Below, one piece after another: positions 32,770 to 42,406 of a stretch of DNA of 64,000 nucleotides; position 1 is the stretch's first letter, and each line of letters opens with the position of its first letter. Source of the stretch: Rhodovastum atsumiense (GTDB lineage Bacteria; Pseudomonadota; Alphaproteobacteria; Acetobacterales; Acetobacteraceae). The stretch spans positions 4,695,501 through 4,759,500 of the forward strand of contig NZ_OW485601.1 of assembly GCF_937425535.1 (NCBI RefSeq), given 5' to 3'. Under the pieces are notes generated by a model. It did no database searches, was not told the origin of the DNA, and saw nothing but the letters and a program-made list of their open reading frames with translations. The translations under genes were made by a program, and so were the position numbers.

Positions 32770-33957
32770 ATGCTGGCGTGGCTGCGCAGGTCTTGGCGGA
32801 AGCCGGTCTTCAGAATCGGACTGGGAGGGGCTGCAGCGGTCGTTGCGGTGGCGGTCGGGGCAACGGTGGTCGCGGGCGGTGCCGTCGGCGTGGCGCTGCA
32901 GCGGACCAGCACGCTGGAATTCTGCGTCTCCTGCCACACGATGCAGAAGCCCTACGTGGAGTACCAGGCTTCGCCCCATTATCGCAACGCCTCGGGCGTC
33001 CGTGCGATCTGTGCCGATTGCCACGTGCCGCACGAGACCGGCCCGAAGCTGCTGGCCAAATTGCAAGCGGTGAAGGACGTGTGGGCCGAGTGGCGCGGCA
33101 CGATCGACACCGAGGAAAAGTTCGAGCGCAACCGGCTGCGCATGGCGAAACAGGTCTGGGCGCGCATGCAGGCGAACGACTCGCGTGAGTGCCGCGCCTG
33201 CCACCTCGCCACGGCGATGGACCCGCACAAGCAGAAGCCGAAAGCGGAGCAGATGACCAAGGGCCTCGCCAACGGCGAGACCTGCATTTCCTGCCACAAA
33301 GGGATCGCTCACCATCTGCCGGACATGTCGCAGGGCGCGCGGCAGATGTTCAGTGATCTCCAGGCGACGGCGGCGCAGACTACGGCGCGGGCCGGCGATG
33401 TGCTCTATCCGCTGGCGACCATGCCTCTCTACGTCCAGCGCCCGGATGACCAGGAGACACCCTCCGACGGTCGTTTCATCGCGGCGACGGCCCTGAAGGT
33501 CCTTGCCAGCGAGGGCGACTTCCTCCAGGTCCGCATCGAGGGATGGCGGCAGCAGGGTGCCGACCGGATGATCTACGCGCTGCAGGGCAAGCGCATCTTC
33601 GCGGTCGCCCTGGGACCGCGGGCCCTCGAAGCCGTGCAGGCCGGCGAGAGCATGACCGACCCTGATACGGACCAGGTCTGGACCCCCGCCACCCTGACCG
33701 CCTGGGTGCGCAAGGGCGGGATGGTGGCCGATCTCGGTGCGATCTGGGCCTACGGCGAGGAGATGTATGGCTCAAGCTGCGGCACCTGCCACGCGCTGTC
33801 GCCGACGGACCACTTCCTTGCCAATCAGTGGATCGGCACGGTCAACAGCATGCGCGACCGCATCACGCTGGACGACGAGCAGGTCCGGCTGATGCAGAAA
33901 TACCTCCAGCTCCACGCCCGCGACGTCGTGGCCGACGCTTCGGCGAAGGTGCACTGA
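32770..33957 (+). CDS. torC: TorC-type pentaheme cytochrome c
   Basis: Membrane-anchored NapC/NirT-family cytochrome that passes quinol electrons to periplasmic TorA. The 395-residue protein has one N-terminal membrane anchor (residues ~16-42). Five CxxCH heme sites follow: CVSCH (52-56), CADCH (81-85), CRACH, CISCH, and a fifth, CGTCH, in the ~200-residue C-terminal extension. That extension and fifth heme separate TorC from the tetraheme NapC. It overlaps torD by 1 bp. Confidence 0.94.
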   Translation: MLAWLRRSWRKPVFRIGLGGAAAVVAVAVGATVVAGGAVGVALQRTSTLEFCVSCHTMQKPYVEYQASPHYRNASGVRAICADCHVPHETGPKLLAKLQAVKDVWAEWRGTIDTEEKFERNRLRMAKQVWARMQANDSRECRACHLATAMDPHKQKPKAEQMTKGLANGETCISCHKGIAHHLPDMSQGARQMFSDLQATAAQTTARAGDVLYPLATMPLYVQRPDDQETPSDGRFIAATALKVLASEGDFLQVRIEGWRQQGADRMIYALQGKRIFAVALGPRALEAVQAGESMTDPDTDQVWTPATLTAWVRKGGMVADLGAIWAYGEEMYGSSCGTCHALSPTDHFLANQWIGTVNSMRDRITLDDEQVRLMQKYLQLHARDVVADASAKVH

Positions 33958-34574
33958 TGACGCCGCTATTGGTCGGGGGCGGGGTGCTCTGGCGCTGGCT
34001 GTCCGGCGTGTTCGCAGCCCCTCTCGATGCAACCTCGCTGCAGGCGTGCCGGACCGGCATGGACGAGATCGAAGCGCTGTGCGCCGACCCAACGCTGGCG
34101 CCCGGCCTGCGGCGCATGCGGGACGCGCTGGCGGCCTTGCCCGTCGCGCCGGCCTGCGTCGCGCTGCTGGCGCATGACCACACGCTGCTGTTCTCCGGTG
34201 CGGGCGGGCCGGCGACGGTGCCGCCGTACGAGTCGGCGTTCACCGAACCGGGCGGCCGCCTGTTCGGCGCCGCGGAAACCCGGATGCGCAGCCTGCTTGC
34301 GGATCTCGGCCTGCGGCTAGCGCCGGGCGTGGTCGAGCCATCGGACCACATCGCAATCGAGTTCCTGGCCATGGCGGAGCTGTCTGAGGCAGCCGGGCCG
34401 TCACCACGACGTACCGAGCTGCTGGCCGCCCTTTGCAATTGGCTGCCTGCCTTCCGCGATGCCTGCCTCGTCCGCGACAGTCGTGGCTTCTATGCCGGGG
34501 CCGCGATGCTGGCGGCCGCATTGGCCGCGGCGGCCTGGCCGGCCGCATCTCAAGAAACACTGGAGGAATGCTGA
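33957..34574 (+). CDS. torD: TorD chaperone for TMAO reductase
   Basis: 205-residue cytoplasmic all-helical chaperone that protects apo-TorA and its Tat signal. Family landmarks are PPYESAF followed by a helix, and PSDHIAIEFLAMAEL in the middle. It starts at an ATG overlapping the torC stop (TGATG) and its own stop overlaps the torA start (ATGA), so the three genes are one coupled unit. A second chaperone of the same superfamily serves DmsA at 4495. Confidence 0.88.
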   Translation: MTPLLVGGGVLWRWLSGVFAAPLDATSLQACRTGMDEIEALCADPTLAPGLRRMRDALAALPVAPACVALLAHDHTLLFSGAGGPATVPPYESAFTEPGGRLFGAAETRMRSLLADLGLRLAPGVVEPSDHIAIEFLAMAELSEAAGPSPRRTELLAALCNWLPAFRDACLVRDSRGFYAGAAMLAAALAAAAWPAASQETLEEC

Positions 34575-37045
34575 TGTTGCACTCTGACCATGACGAGCGC
34601 ACGACGGCGGTCGGCCGCCGGTCGCTCCTGAAGCTCGGCGCCGCGGGCGCGGCGCTGTCGATGTTCGGGCCTTCGCTGCTGACCCGGGGCGCCGCGGCCG
34701 CGATGCCGGCAAATGGCGAAGTCATGAACGCCAGCCACTGGGGCGCCTTCAAGGCGACGATCAAGGACGGCCGTTTCGTCGCCATCAAGCCCTGGGAGAA
34801 AGATCCGCATCCGACGCACATGCTCGACGGCGTGCTGGACATCACCTACTCGCCGACCCGCATCAAGTACCCGATGGTCCGGCGCGCCTGGCTGGAAAAG
34901 GGCCCGGGGGCGATGGTCGAGGACCGGGGCAAGGGGGATTTCGTCCGCGTCAGCTGGGACAAGGCGCTTGACCTCGTGGCGAACGAGATCAAGCGGGTGC
35001 AGGGCAAGTATGGTCCCACCTCGATCTTCGCGGGCTCCTATGGCTGGCGCAGCTCGGGCTGTCTCGGCCATCCCGGCACGTTGCTGCGCCGGCTGATGAA
35101 CACGACCGGGGGCTATGTGAAGTCCTCCGGCGACTACTCCACCGGCGCCGCCCAGGTGATCATGCCGCATGTGATGGGCAGCCTGGAGGTCTACGAGCAG
35201 CAGACCTCGTGGCCCGTGGTGGCGGAGAACACCGAGTTGCTGGTGTTCTGGGGCGCCGATCCGGTCAAGACCTGCCAGATCTCGAACACGGTCGCCGAGC
35301 ACGGCGCCTATCCGGGGATGCAGGCGTACAAGGCCAAGGGCAAGAAGGTCATCTGCATCGACCCCGTGCGCACCGAGACCGCGAAGTTCTTCGGCGCCGA
35401 GCTGGTGTCACCGCGGCCGCAGACCGACGTGGCCATGATGCTGGGCATCGCCCACACGCTCTACACCGAGAAACTGCACAACAAGGCATTCCTCGATAGC
35501 TGCACGACGGGCTTCGACCGGTTCGTGCCCTACCTGACCGGGAAGTCGGACGGCACCCCCAAGGACGCGGCCTGGGCGGAAAAGATCTGCGGCGTGCCGG
35601 CCGAGACGATCAAGGACCTGGCCCGGTGCTTCGCCAAGAGCCGCACCATGCTGGCCGGTGGCTGGTCGCTGCAACGCCAGCACCACGGCGAGCAGGCGCA
35701 CTGGATGCTCGTCACGCTGGCGGCGATGCTCGGCCAGATCGGGCTGCCGGGGGGCGGCTTCGGCTTCAGCTACCACTACGCCAGCGGCGGCAACCCGACC
35801 ACCCGGGCGCCGCGCGTGACGGTGATCAGCGACGGAACGGTGGCGCAGGGGGCACCCTGGCTGACCAGCGGCGGCGTCGCGTCGATCCCCTGCGCCCGGG
35901 TCGTGGACATGCTGCTGAATCCCGGGAAGGAGTACCAGTTCAACGGCAAGACGGAGCGGTACCCGGACATCAAGATGGCCTACTGGTGCGGCGGCAACCC
36001 GTTCGCCCACCATCAGGACCGCAACCGGCAGGTCAAGGCCTGGCGCAAGCTGGAGACCTTCATCGTCCACGACGTCGTCTGGACGGCGACGGCCCGGATG
36101 GCCGACATCGTCCTGCCGGCGGCAACTTCCATCGAGCGCAACGACGTGAGCATGGTGGGCGACTACTCCGCCACCGCGATCGTGGCGATGAAGAAAGGCA
36201 TCGAACCCATCTTCGAGGCCCGCAGCGACTACGACATCTTCGCGGGCGTTGCCAAACGGCTGGGCAAGGAGCGGGAGTTCACCGAAGGCCGGGCCGAGAT
36301 CGACTGGGTGCGTGCGATCTACGAAAAGGCGTACAACCAGGGCAAATCGAACGGCGTGCCGATGCCCGACTTCGATGCGTTCTGGACGGCCGGCATCGTC
36401 GAGTTCGAGGTGCCACCGGCCAATGCCAAATTCGTCCGACACGCCAAGTTCCGCGAGGATCCGTTGCTGAACCCGCTGGGCACGCCATCGGGGCTGATCG
36501 AGATCTTCTCCAGGAACATCGAGAAGATGGGCTACGACGACTGCCCGCCGCACCCGGCCTGGATGGAACCGCTGGAGCGCCTCGCTGGTCCGGACACGAA
36601 GTATCCGCTGCATGTCGCGGCATCCCATCCGAACGACCGGCTGCACTCGCAGCTTTGCGGCACCAAGCTGAACCTCGGCTATCGTATCGCCGGGCGTGAG
36701 CCATGCCTGATGAACCCGGCCGATGCCGCCGCCCGCGGCATCAAGGACGGCGATCTCGTCCGGCTGTTCAACGGCCGCGGGCAAATCTTGGTCGGCGTTC
36801 GGATCAGCGGCGACGTCATGCCAGGCGTGGTGCAGGTCTACGAGGGCGGCTGGTACGATCCGGCCGAGCCGGGCGTCGTCGGCACGCTGTGCAAGTACGG
36901 CGACGTCAACGTTCTGACCCCCGACATCCCCAGTTCGAAGCTGGCGATGGCCACCTGTGGCCAGACCGTCATGGCGGAGGCCGAAAAGTTCAAGGGGACT
37001 GTTCCGGAAGTGACGGTCTTCTCGGCACCGGCTGCCGCCGCGTAG
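34574..37045 (+). CDS. torA: Trimethylamine-N-oxide reductase catalytic subunit
   Basis: Periplasmic molybdenum enzyme reducing TMAO (or DMSO/biotin sulfoxide) with electrons from TorC. The 823-residue protein has a Tat signal with RR at 15-16 (GRRSLLKLGAAGAALSM). It lacks the N-terminal iron-sulfur cysteines, as expected for TorA/DorA. Ser189 in SSGDYSTGAAQ fits the molybdenum ligand. WGADPVKTCQIS, CGGNPFAHHQDRNR and HPNDRLHSQLCGT are typical TorA/DorA blocks. ATG 34574 is preferred, with GGAGGA 6 nt upstream. TorA and DorA cannot be separated by eye, but the 5-heme TorC supports either. A palindromic element follows the gene. Confidence 0.93.
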   Translation: MLHSDHDERTTAVGRRSLLKLGAAGAALSMFGPSLLTRGAAAAMPANGEVMNASHWGAFKATIKDGRFVAIKPWEKDPHPTHMLDGVLDITYSPTRIKYPMVRRAWLEKGPGAMVEDRGKGDFVRVSWDKALDLVANEIKRVQGKYGPTSIFAGSYGWRSSGCLGHPGTLLRRLMNTTGGYVKSSGDYSTGAAQVIMPHVMGSLEVYEQQTSWPVVAENTELLVFWGADPVKTCQISNTVAEHGAYPGMQAYKAKGKKVICIDPVRTETAKFFGAELVSPRPQTDVAMMLGIAHTLYTEKLHNKAFLDSCTTGFDRFVPYLTGKSDGTPKDAAWAEKICGVPAETIKDLARCFAKSRTMLAGGWSLQRQHHGEQAHWMLVTLAAMLGQIGLPGGGFGFSYHYASGGNPTTRAPRVTVISDGTVAQGAPWLTSGGVASIPCARVVDMLLNPGKEYQFNGKTERYPDIKMAYWCGGNPFAHHQDRNRQVKAWRKLETFIVHDVVWTATARMADIVLPAATSIERNDVSMVGDYSATAIVAMKKGIEPIFEARSDYDIFAGVAKRLGKEREFTEGRAEIDWVRAIYEKAYNQGKSNGVPMPDFDAFWTAGIVEFEVPPANAKFVRHAKFREDPLLNPLGTPSGLIEIFSRNIEKMGYDDCPPHPAWMEPLERLAGPDTKYPLHVAASHPNDRLHSQLCGTKLNLGYRIAGREPCLMNPADAAARGIKDGDLVRLFNGRGQILVGVRISGDVMPGVVQVYEGGWYDPAEPGVVGTLCKYGDVNVLTPDIPSSKLAMATCGQTVMAEAEKFKGTVPEVTVFSAPAAAA

Positions 37046-37054
37046 CAAGTAAGG

Positions 37055-37119
37055 CGAGGGCGCTGCCCTCGACCCGGCAGGGGCCACAAGGCCCCTGCAC
37101 CCCCAAAGCGCTGCGCGGC
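37055..37119 (-). repeat. Type-1 twin-palindrome element, copy C1 (reverse)
   Basis: Read on the minus strand it matches copy A through GCCGCGCAGCGCTTTGGGG and the GCAGGGGCC/GGCCCCTGC stem (37078-37099). The second stem is GAGGGC/GCCCTC (37056-37070), differing from copy A on both arms. It follows torA and fills the convergent gap with ackA together with copy C2. Confidence 0.85.
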
Positions 37120-37123
37120 AAGG

Positions 37124-37200
37124 AATGGGATCCAAGGGCCTCTGGCCCTTGGTGGAGGTCCAGGGGGCAAAGCCCCCTGGCGGGGGCGGGGCAGCGCCCC
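37124..37200 (-). repeat. Type-2 palindromic element, copy C2 (reverse)
   Basis: Stems CCAAGGGCC/GGCCCTTGG (37132-37152) and CCAGGGGGC/GCCCCCTGG (37160-37180), then a GGGGC/GCCCC stem near 37186-37200. It is the reverse complement of copy B in layout. Against copy B the middle stem differs on both sides so that it still pairs (CCAGGAGGC/GCCTCCTGG there). Confidence 0.8.
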
Positions 37201-37208
37201 GCGAAGCC

Positions 37209-38459
37209 TCAGGCTTGCACCAACTCCGGCTCGAAATTCCACAGTGAACCGGTTTCAGTCGCGCGCCGCGCCAGTTCGGCGGTGTCGCAGGCGATCATCC
37301 ACTCTTCGTTGGTCGGCACCACGACGGCGCGCGGGCCTTCGGCGTTGCTGCTGATCACCCCGCCGGCGCCGCCGACCATGGCGGCATTGGCGGCCGGATC
37401 CAGTTCCAGCCCGAGCAGGCGCAGCCGGGCCACCGTCATCGCGCGCACGCGGGCCGAGTTCTCGCCGATGCCGCCGGTGAAGACGATGGCGTCCAGGCGC
37501 CGCAGCGCCATCGCCAGCCCGCCGATATGGCGCACGAGGCGATGCACGAAGACGTCGAGGGCAAGGCGGGCACCGGGGTGACCGGCCTCGGCGGCGGATT
37601 CCAGTTCGCGGCAGTCATTGGTCAGGCCGGAGACGCCGAGCAGGCCGCTCTGCTTGTTGAGCAGGGTGTCGATGTCGGCGGCGGAGCGGTCGCCGGTGCG
37701 CATCAGGTGCAGCACGGCGCCCACGTCGATGTCGCCGCTGCGTGTGCCCATGACCAGCCCTTCCAGCGGGGTCATGCCCATGGTGGTGTCCATGGAATGC
37801 CCGTCCTGCACCGCGGTGGCGGAGGCGCCGTTGCCGAGATGGGCGATCACCAGGCCGTGGTTGCCCGGTTCCAGCCCCAGCATGGCGACGGTCTCGCGCG
37901 CCACGAAGCGGTGGCTGGTGCCATGGAAGCCGTAGCGACGCACGCCCTGCTGGCGATAAAGCTCGGTCGGCACCGCGTAGAGATAGGCTTCCGGCGCCAT
38001 GCTCTGGTGGAAGGCGGTGTCGAACACCGTGACATGCGGGATGTTGGGCAGCCGCGCCAGCGCGGTGCGCAGGCCGAGCAGGGCGGCGGGGTTGTGCAGC
38101 GGCGCGAGCGGGCTGACCGCCTCGATGTCGGCGAGCACCGCGGGGGTGACTAGGGCGGAACTGGTGAAGCGCTCGCCCCCGTGCACGACGCGGTGGCCGA
38201 CCGCGGCGAGGGCGTCGATCCAGTTGCGCGTGGTCAGTTCGGCCAGCACCGCGTCCAGCGCGGCGGCATGGTCGGAGGCGGGCAGGGACTCGGTGCGCTT
38301 GCCCTGCACGTCCTTGAAGGTGATGCGCGGGCCGTCGGTGCCCAGGCGCTCGGCGAGGCCGGAGATCAGCGGCGTGCGCATGCCGGTATCATGCACGGCG
38401 AATTTCAGCGAGGACGAGCCGCTGTTCAGAACGAGGATCAGGCACGGATCAGTCGACAT
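37209..38459 (-). CDS. ackA: Acetate kinase
   Basis: Converts acetyl phosphate and ADP to acetate and ATP, giving ATP in fermentation. The 416 residues have VLNSGSSSLKFAV at the N-terminus, VGHRVVHGGERFTS, FDTAFHQSMAPEAYLYAVP, YGFHGTSHRFVARE, IAHLGNGASATAV and VFTGGIGENSARVR, all family signatures. ATG 38459 is preceded by AAGGAG. It is third in the pflB-pflA-ackA set. No phosphotransacetylase gene is next to it, so acetyl phosphate must come from elsewhere in the genome. Confidence 0.97.
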   Translation of the reverse strand: MSTDPCLILVLNSGSSSLKFAVHDTGMRTPLISGLAERLGTDGPRITFKDVQGKRTESLPASDHAAALDAVLAELTTRNWIDALAAVGHRVVHGGERFTSSALVTPAVLADIEAVSPLAPLHNPAALLGLRTALARLPNIPHVTVFDTAFHQSMAPEAYLYAVPTELYRQQGVRRYGFHGTSHRFVARETVAMLGLEPGNHGLVIAHLGNGASATAVQDGHSMDTTMGMTPLEGLVMGTRSGDIDVGAVLHLMRTGDRSAADIDTLLNKQSGLLGVSGLTNDCRELESAAEAGHPGARLALDVFVHRLVRHIGGLAMALRRLDAIVFTGGIGENSARVRAMTVARLRLLGLELDPAANAAMVGGAGGVISSNAEGPRAVVVPTNEEWMIACDTAELARRATETGSLWNFEPELVQA

Positions 38460-38575
38460 CAAGACACTCCTTGCGCGTGACCGGCCGCAGCCGGGGCTGC
38501 GGGTCGATGACATTGCGCGTGACGATAGGGAGGGGAGGGCGCCGCCAGGCCGGACCGTGCCAGCCTGGCGGCGCG

Positions 38576-39370
38576 CTAGTGTGAGGCGTCAGGCACCGGC
38601 AGGCCACGCGCGGCGAACAGCGCAACCGCGCGGGCGGTCTCGGCCTGGGTCGGCGTGGGCGTGTCGGCAAGCTCGTAGGTTAGGCCGAGCGCCTGCCATT
38701 TATGCGCGCCCATCTGGTGGAAGGGCAGCACCTCGACGCGGTCCACCGCCGGACCGAGGCTCGCCAGGAAGTCGGCGAGTTTGAGGATATCGTCGTCGCC
38801 GTCGGTCCAGCCCGGCACCAGCACGTAGCGGATCCACATGCGCTTGCCCAACCGCACCAGCCGCTGCGCGAAATCCAGCGTCGGCTGCAGCTCCTGCCCG
38901 GTCAGGCGGCGGTACTGGCCGGGGTCACTGTGCTTGATGTCCAGCAGCACGAGGTCGATCGGATCGAACCAGGCATCGTCGAGCGTATCATGCAGGAAGC
39001 CCTGCGTATCAAGGGCGACGTGCAGCCGCAGCTCCGTCTTGATGCGCCGGGTCAGCGCGCCGACGAAGCCCGCCTGCAGCATTGGCTCGCCGCCGGAGAT
39101 GGTGACACCGCCGGCGAAGCGCAGGAAGCCGGCATAGGGCCGCACCTCCGCCAGCGCCTCGTCCAGCGTCACCGCGCGGCCGTTGTGCAGCTTCCAGGTA
39201 TCGGGATTGTGGCAGTAGAGGCAGCGGAACAGGCAGCCCGAGGTGAAGAAGATGAAGCGCAGCCCCGGCCCGTCCACTGCGCCGGCAGTCTCGACCGAAT
39301 GCAGGAACCCCGTGCCGGTGTCGGCGGTGGGATGGGCATGCGAGGGGACGGGCGTGGCGGCGTCGAACAT
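38576..39370 (-). CDS. pflA: Pyruvate formate-lyase activating enzyme
   Basis: Radical SAM enzyme that abstracts hydrogen from a glycine of PFL to make the active radical. The 264 residues hold the canonical C-x3-C-x2-C cluster motif (Cys46, Cys50, Cys53 in SGCLFRCLYCHNPD) and GGVTISGGEPMLQ for SAM binding. DTQGFL and IKHSDPGQYRRLTG follow. Length and absence of a ferredoxin insert fit the PflA type. It lies 62 bp downstream of pflB and its target is surely that enzyme. Confidence 0.95.
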   Translation of the reverse strand: MFDAATPVPSHAHPTADTGTGFLHSVETAGAVDGPGLRFIFFTSGCLFRCLYCHNPDTWKLHNGRAVTLDEALAEVRPYAGFLRFAGGVTISGGEPMLQAGFVGALTRRIKTELRLHVALDTQGFLHDTLDDAWFDPIDLVLLDIKHSDPGQYRRLTGQELQPTLDFAQRLVRLGKRMWIRYVLVPGWTDGDDDILKLADFLASLGPAVDRVEVLPFHQMGAHKWQALGLTYELADTPTPTQAETARAVALFAARGLPVPDASH

Positions 39371-39432
39371 GGGGCACTCGCGAAGGACCAGGGCGGGTGC
39401 GGCGGGAGCCGAAGCTCCCGCCACGGGGCAGG

Positions 39433-41691
39433 TTACATGGAGCCGTGGAAGGTGCGGCTGATCACGTCCAACTGCTGCTCGCGCGTCAGCTTGACGAAGT
39501 TCACCGCGTAGCCGGAGACCCGCACCGTCAGTTGCGGATACAGCTCCGGGTGCTCCATGGCGTCGACCAGCGTGTCGCGATTGAACACGTTGACGTTGAC
39601 ATGGAAGCCGCCGGCGCAGGCAAAGCCGTCCAGGCAGTTGGCGAGGTTGGCGATCCGGTCCGACGGCGTGTGGCCGAGCCCGTCCGGGGTCGCCGAGGCG
39701 GTCCAGGAGATGCCGTCCAGCGCGCATTCGTAAGGGATCTTGGCCACCGACGCACCGGCCGCGACGAAGCCCTTGATGTCGCGCCCGTTCATCGGGTTGG
39801 CCCCCGGCGCGAAGGGTTCGCCGGCGCGGCGCCCGTCCGGCGTGTTGCCGGTCTTCTTGCCGTACACCACGTTGGAGGTGATGGTCAGCACCGACTGCGT
39901 CGGCATCGCGTTGCGATAGAAATGCGGCTGCGCCTTGACCTTTTCCATGAAGGTCTGCGCCAGCCACACCGCGATCTCGTCGGCGCGGTCGTCGTTGTTG
40001 CCATAGGCCGGGTAGTCGCCCTCGCGCTTGTAGTCGACCGCGAGGCCCTGTTCGTTGCGCACCACGCTGACGCGGCCGTGCTTGATCGCCGACAGCGAGT
40101 CCGCCGCCACCGACAGTCCGGCGATGCCGCAGGCCATGGTGCGCAGGATGTCGCGGTCGTGCAGCGCCATCTCGATCCGCTCGTAGGCGTATTTGTCGTG
40201 CATGTAGTGGATGCAGTTCAACGCCTTGACGTAGGTGGCCGCCAGCCAGTCCATCATGGGATCGAGCCTGGCCATCACCTCGTCGTAGTCGAGCACGTCG
40301 GAGGTAATCGGGGTGAAGCCGCGCGCCACCACCGCGCCCGACTTCTCGTCGACGCCGCCGTTGATCGCGTACAGCATCGCCTTGGCCAGGTTGGCGCGGG
40401 CGCCGAAGAACTGCATCTGCTTGCCGATGCGCATGGCCGAGACGCAGCAGGCGATGCCGTAGTCATCACCCCAGAACGGCCGCATGCGGTCGTCGCTCTC
40501 GTACTGGATCGCCGAGGTCTCGATCGAGACGCGGGCGCAGAACTTCTTGAACCCCTCCGGCAGTTGCGCGCTCCACAGCACCGTCAGGTTGGGCTCCGGT
40601 GCCGGGCCGAGGTTGAACAGCGTCTGCAGGAAGCGGAAGGAGTTGCGCGTCACCAGCGAGCGTCCGTCCTCGCCCATGCCGCCGATGCTCTCCGTCACCC
40701 AGGTCGGGTCGCCCGAGAACAACTGGTCGTATTCCGGCGTGCGCAGGAAGCGAACGATGCGCAGCTTGATCACCAGGTCGTCGATCATCTCCTGCGCGGC
40801 GGCCTCGGTCAGCGTGCCGGCCTCGATGTCGCGCTGGATGTAGATGTCGAGGAAGGTGGAGATGCGGCCGATCGACATCGCCGCGCCGTTCTGCTCCTTC
40901 ACCGCGGCAAGGTAGCCGAAATAGGTCCACTGCACCGCCTCGCGCGCGTCCTGCGCCGGGCGCGACAGGTCGCAGCCGTACTTGGCCCCCATCTGCTTCA
41001 GCTCGTCGAGCGCCCGCCACTGCTCGGACAGCTCCTCGCGCAGCCGGATCACGTCTTCGGTGAAGGGGACGTTGTCCAGCTCGTGGAACTCGCGCTGCTT
41101 GTCGCGGCGCAGGAAGTCCACGCCATACAGCGCCACCCGGCGATAATCGCCGATGATGCGGCCGCGGCCATAGGCATCCGGCAGGCCGGTGACCACGCCG
41201 GACTTGCGCGCGGCCAGCACGTCGGGGCTGTAGACGTCGAAGACACCCTGGTTGTGGCTCTTGCGGTACTTGGTCCAGATCTCCGCGACCACGGGATCGG
41301 GCGTGAAGCCGTAGGCCTGCATGCCGGTCTCGACCATGCGCAGGCCGCCATTGGGCATGATCGCCCGCTTCAGCGGTGCATCGGTCTGCAGCCCGACGAT
41401 GATCTCCAGCCCCTGGTCGATATAGCCCGCGTCATGCGCGGTGATCGAGGAGCCGCGGTCGCCCGAGATGTCCAGCACGCCGCGCTTGCGTTCCTCGGCC
41501 AGCAGCGGCTCGAGCTTCTTCCACACCGCGAGCGTGCGCTCGGTCGGGCCGGCCAGGAAGGAATCGTCGCCGGCATAGGGCGTGTAGTTGGCCTGGATGA
41601 AGGCCCGCACGTCCACACGCTCCCGCCAGCCTTCGCCGGCGAAGTCGCGCCAGGGATCGATCCCCGCCGCAACCGTTGACATCACGTTCAT
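39433..41691 (-). CDS. pflB: Formate C-acetyltransferase (pyruvate formate-lyase)
   Basis: Glycyl-radical enzyme splitting pyruvate plus CoA into acetyl-CoA and formate without oxygen. The 752-residue protein has the catalytic cysteine pair Cys415-Cys416 ([12 protein letters not shown]) and the radical-bearing Gly727 in RVSGYAVNF near the C-terminus. The conserved [15 protein letters not shown] loop is present. ATG 41691 is chosen because GGAGGAAG stands 5 nt upstream. PFL is uncommon in alphaproteobacteria. Two AACCGGTT-centred sites lie 180 and 370 bp upstream. The enzyme is destroyed by oxygen when active, so expression should be anaerobic. Confidence 0.96.
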   Translation of the reverse strand: MNVMSTVAAGIDPWRDFAGEGWRERVDVRAFIQANYTPYAGDDSFLAGPTERTLAVWKKLEPLLAEERKRGVLDISGDRGSSITAHDAGYIDQGLEIIVGLQTDAPLKRAIMPNGGLRMVETGMQAYGFTPDPVVAEIWTKYRKSHNQGVFDVYSPDVLAARKSGVVTGLPDAYGRGRIIGDYRRVALYGVDFLRRDKQREFHELDNVPFTEDVIRLREELSEQWRALDELKQMGAKYGCDLSRPAQDAREAVQWTYFGYLAAVKEQNGAAMSIGRISTFLDIYIQRDIEAGTLTEAAAQEMIDDLVIKLRIVRFLRTPEYDQLFSGDPTWVTESIGGMGEDGRSLVTRNSFRFLQTLFNLGPAPEPNLTVLWSAQLPEGFKKFCARVSIETSAIQYESDDRMRPFWGDDYGIACCVSAMRIGKQMQFFGARANLAKAMLYAINGGVDEKSGAVVARGFTPITSDVLDYDEVMARLDPMMDWLAATYVKALNCIHYMHDKYAYERIEMALHDRDILRTMACGIAGLSVAADSLSAIKHGRVSVVRNEQGLAVDYKREGDYPAYGNNDDRADEIAVWLAQTFMEKVKAQPHFYRNAMPTQSVLTITSNVVYGKKTGNTPDGRRAGEPFAPGANPMNGRDIKGFVAAGASVAKIPYECALDGISWTASATPDGLGHTPSDRIANLANCLDGFACAGGFHVNVNVFNRDTLVDAMEHPELYPQLTVRVSGYAVNFVKLTREQQLDVISRTFHGSM

Positions 41692-41870
41692 TCCACTTCC
41701 TCCGAAGATGAAATCATCTGCAAAACGGGGTGTGTGCGTCCCGGGCTCGCCATCAGGGGCGAGCGGCCATGGGACGCGGCATGCCGGGGGTGACTGCCAT
41801 GTGTGGCTTGCCCGGCACGGAACATTTCCTGCCCGTGCCGCTGGCCTGCCCGGCGCGGCAGGGGGATCAG

Positions 41871-41887
41871 GTAAACCGGTTCCAACG
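41871..41887. promoter_or_regulatory. AACCGGTT-centred candidate operator, site 1
   Basis: GTAAACCGGTTCCAACG, 180 bp upstream of pflB. It differs at one base from site 2 at 42059. The AACCGGTT centre is typical of LacI/GalR-family operators, by family knowledge. No LacI gene is in the window. Confidence 0.5.
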
Positions 41888-42058
41888 TTGCGGCAGCGGA
41901 GCCTAGCACGAACATGACCGGCACGGCGCGGAAAGAGCAAGAAACGGCATGACTGGAGCCGTTCAGAGTAAAAAACAGTACTTCGCGATGCGACTTACGT
42001 AGAACAGCCGGTGGGGCGAAGGTGGCCATGACGCTTTCCGATCGAACGGAGTCTGCAC

Positions 42059-42075
42059 GTAAACCGGTTACAACG
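42059..42075. promoter_or_regulatory. AACCGGTT-centred candidate operator, site 2
   Basis: GTAAACCGGTTACAACG, 188 bp from site 1 and 332 bp before the araC-type gene. The core is a longer palindrome than site 1. Two sites at this spacing could allow repression by looping. Confidence 0.5.
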
Positions 42076-42406
42076 CACATGCGACTAAGTTGCGATTGGC
42101 AATACCAGATTAGAATTTTCAGCGACATCTAACTAATACTTGTCAGATATGCGGCTGAAGCAAAGTAATTTTAGGGTAAATACTTACCTATAGTCGCCGG
42201 ATACCGGCAACTTTGCTTTACAAAAGGCGAAGTATATTCACTCGCCGCGTGCAACAAAACATTACGGTTGATTGGTTTTGTTCGTTATCATTGTCATCAC
42301 CATGGGCGTTTGGTTTACCTCGCGAAGAGTTATATAGGATGCCCAGGTGACGCGCTTTCGACAAAGCGTCGCCCGCTGTCGATGAACGGACAAATGTGGT
42401 GCGGAT

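Larger units (their letters stand above)
41692..42406. other. Divergent gap between pflB and the AraC regulator
   Basis: About 715 bp. It contains the pflB ribosome site at its left edge, the two AACCGGTT sites, and an AT-rich half (42100-42350) that probably holds the araC-type promoter. I found no near-consensus FNR box. No gene recognised. Confidence 0.5.

Noticed and set aside
35408-37135. Long leftward open frame opposite torA
   Set aside because: Antisense of a firmly identified gene; it also runs through the palindromic element.
37240-37256. AACCGGTTTC in the 3' end of ackA as a third copy of the pflB operator
   Set aside because: It is inside the coding end of ackA and matches only the core, not the flanks of the 17-mer.
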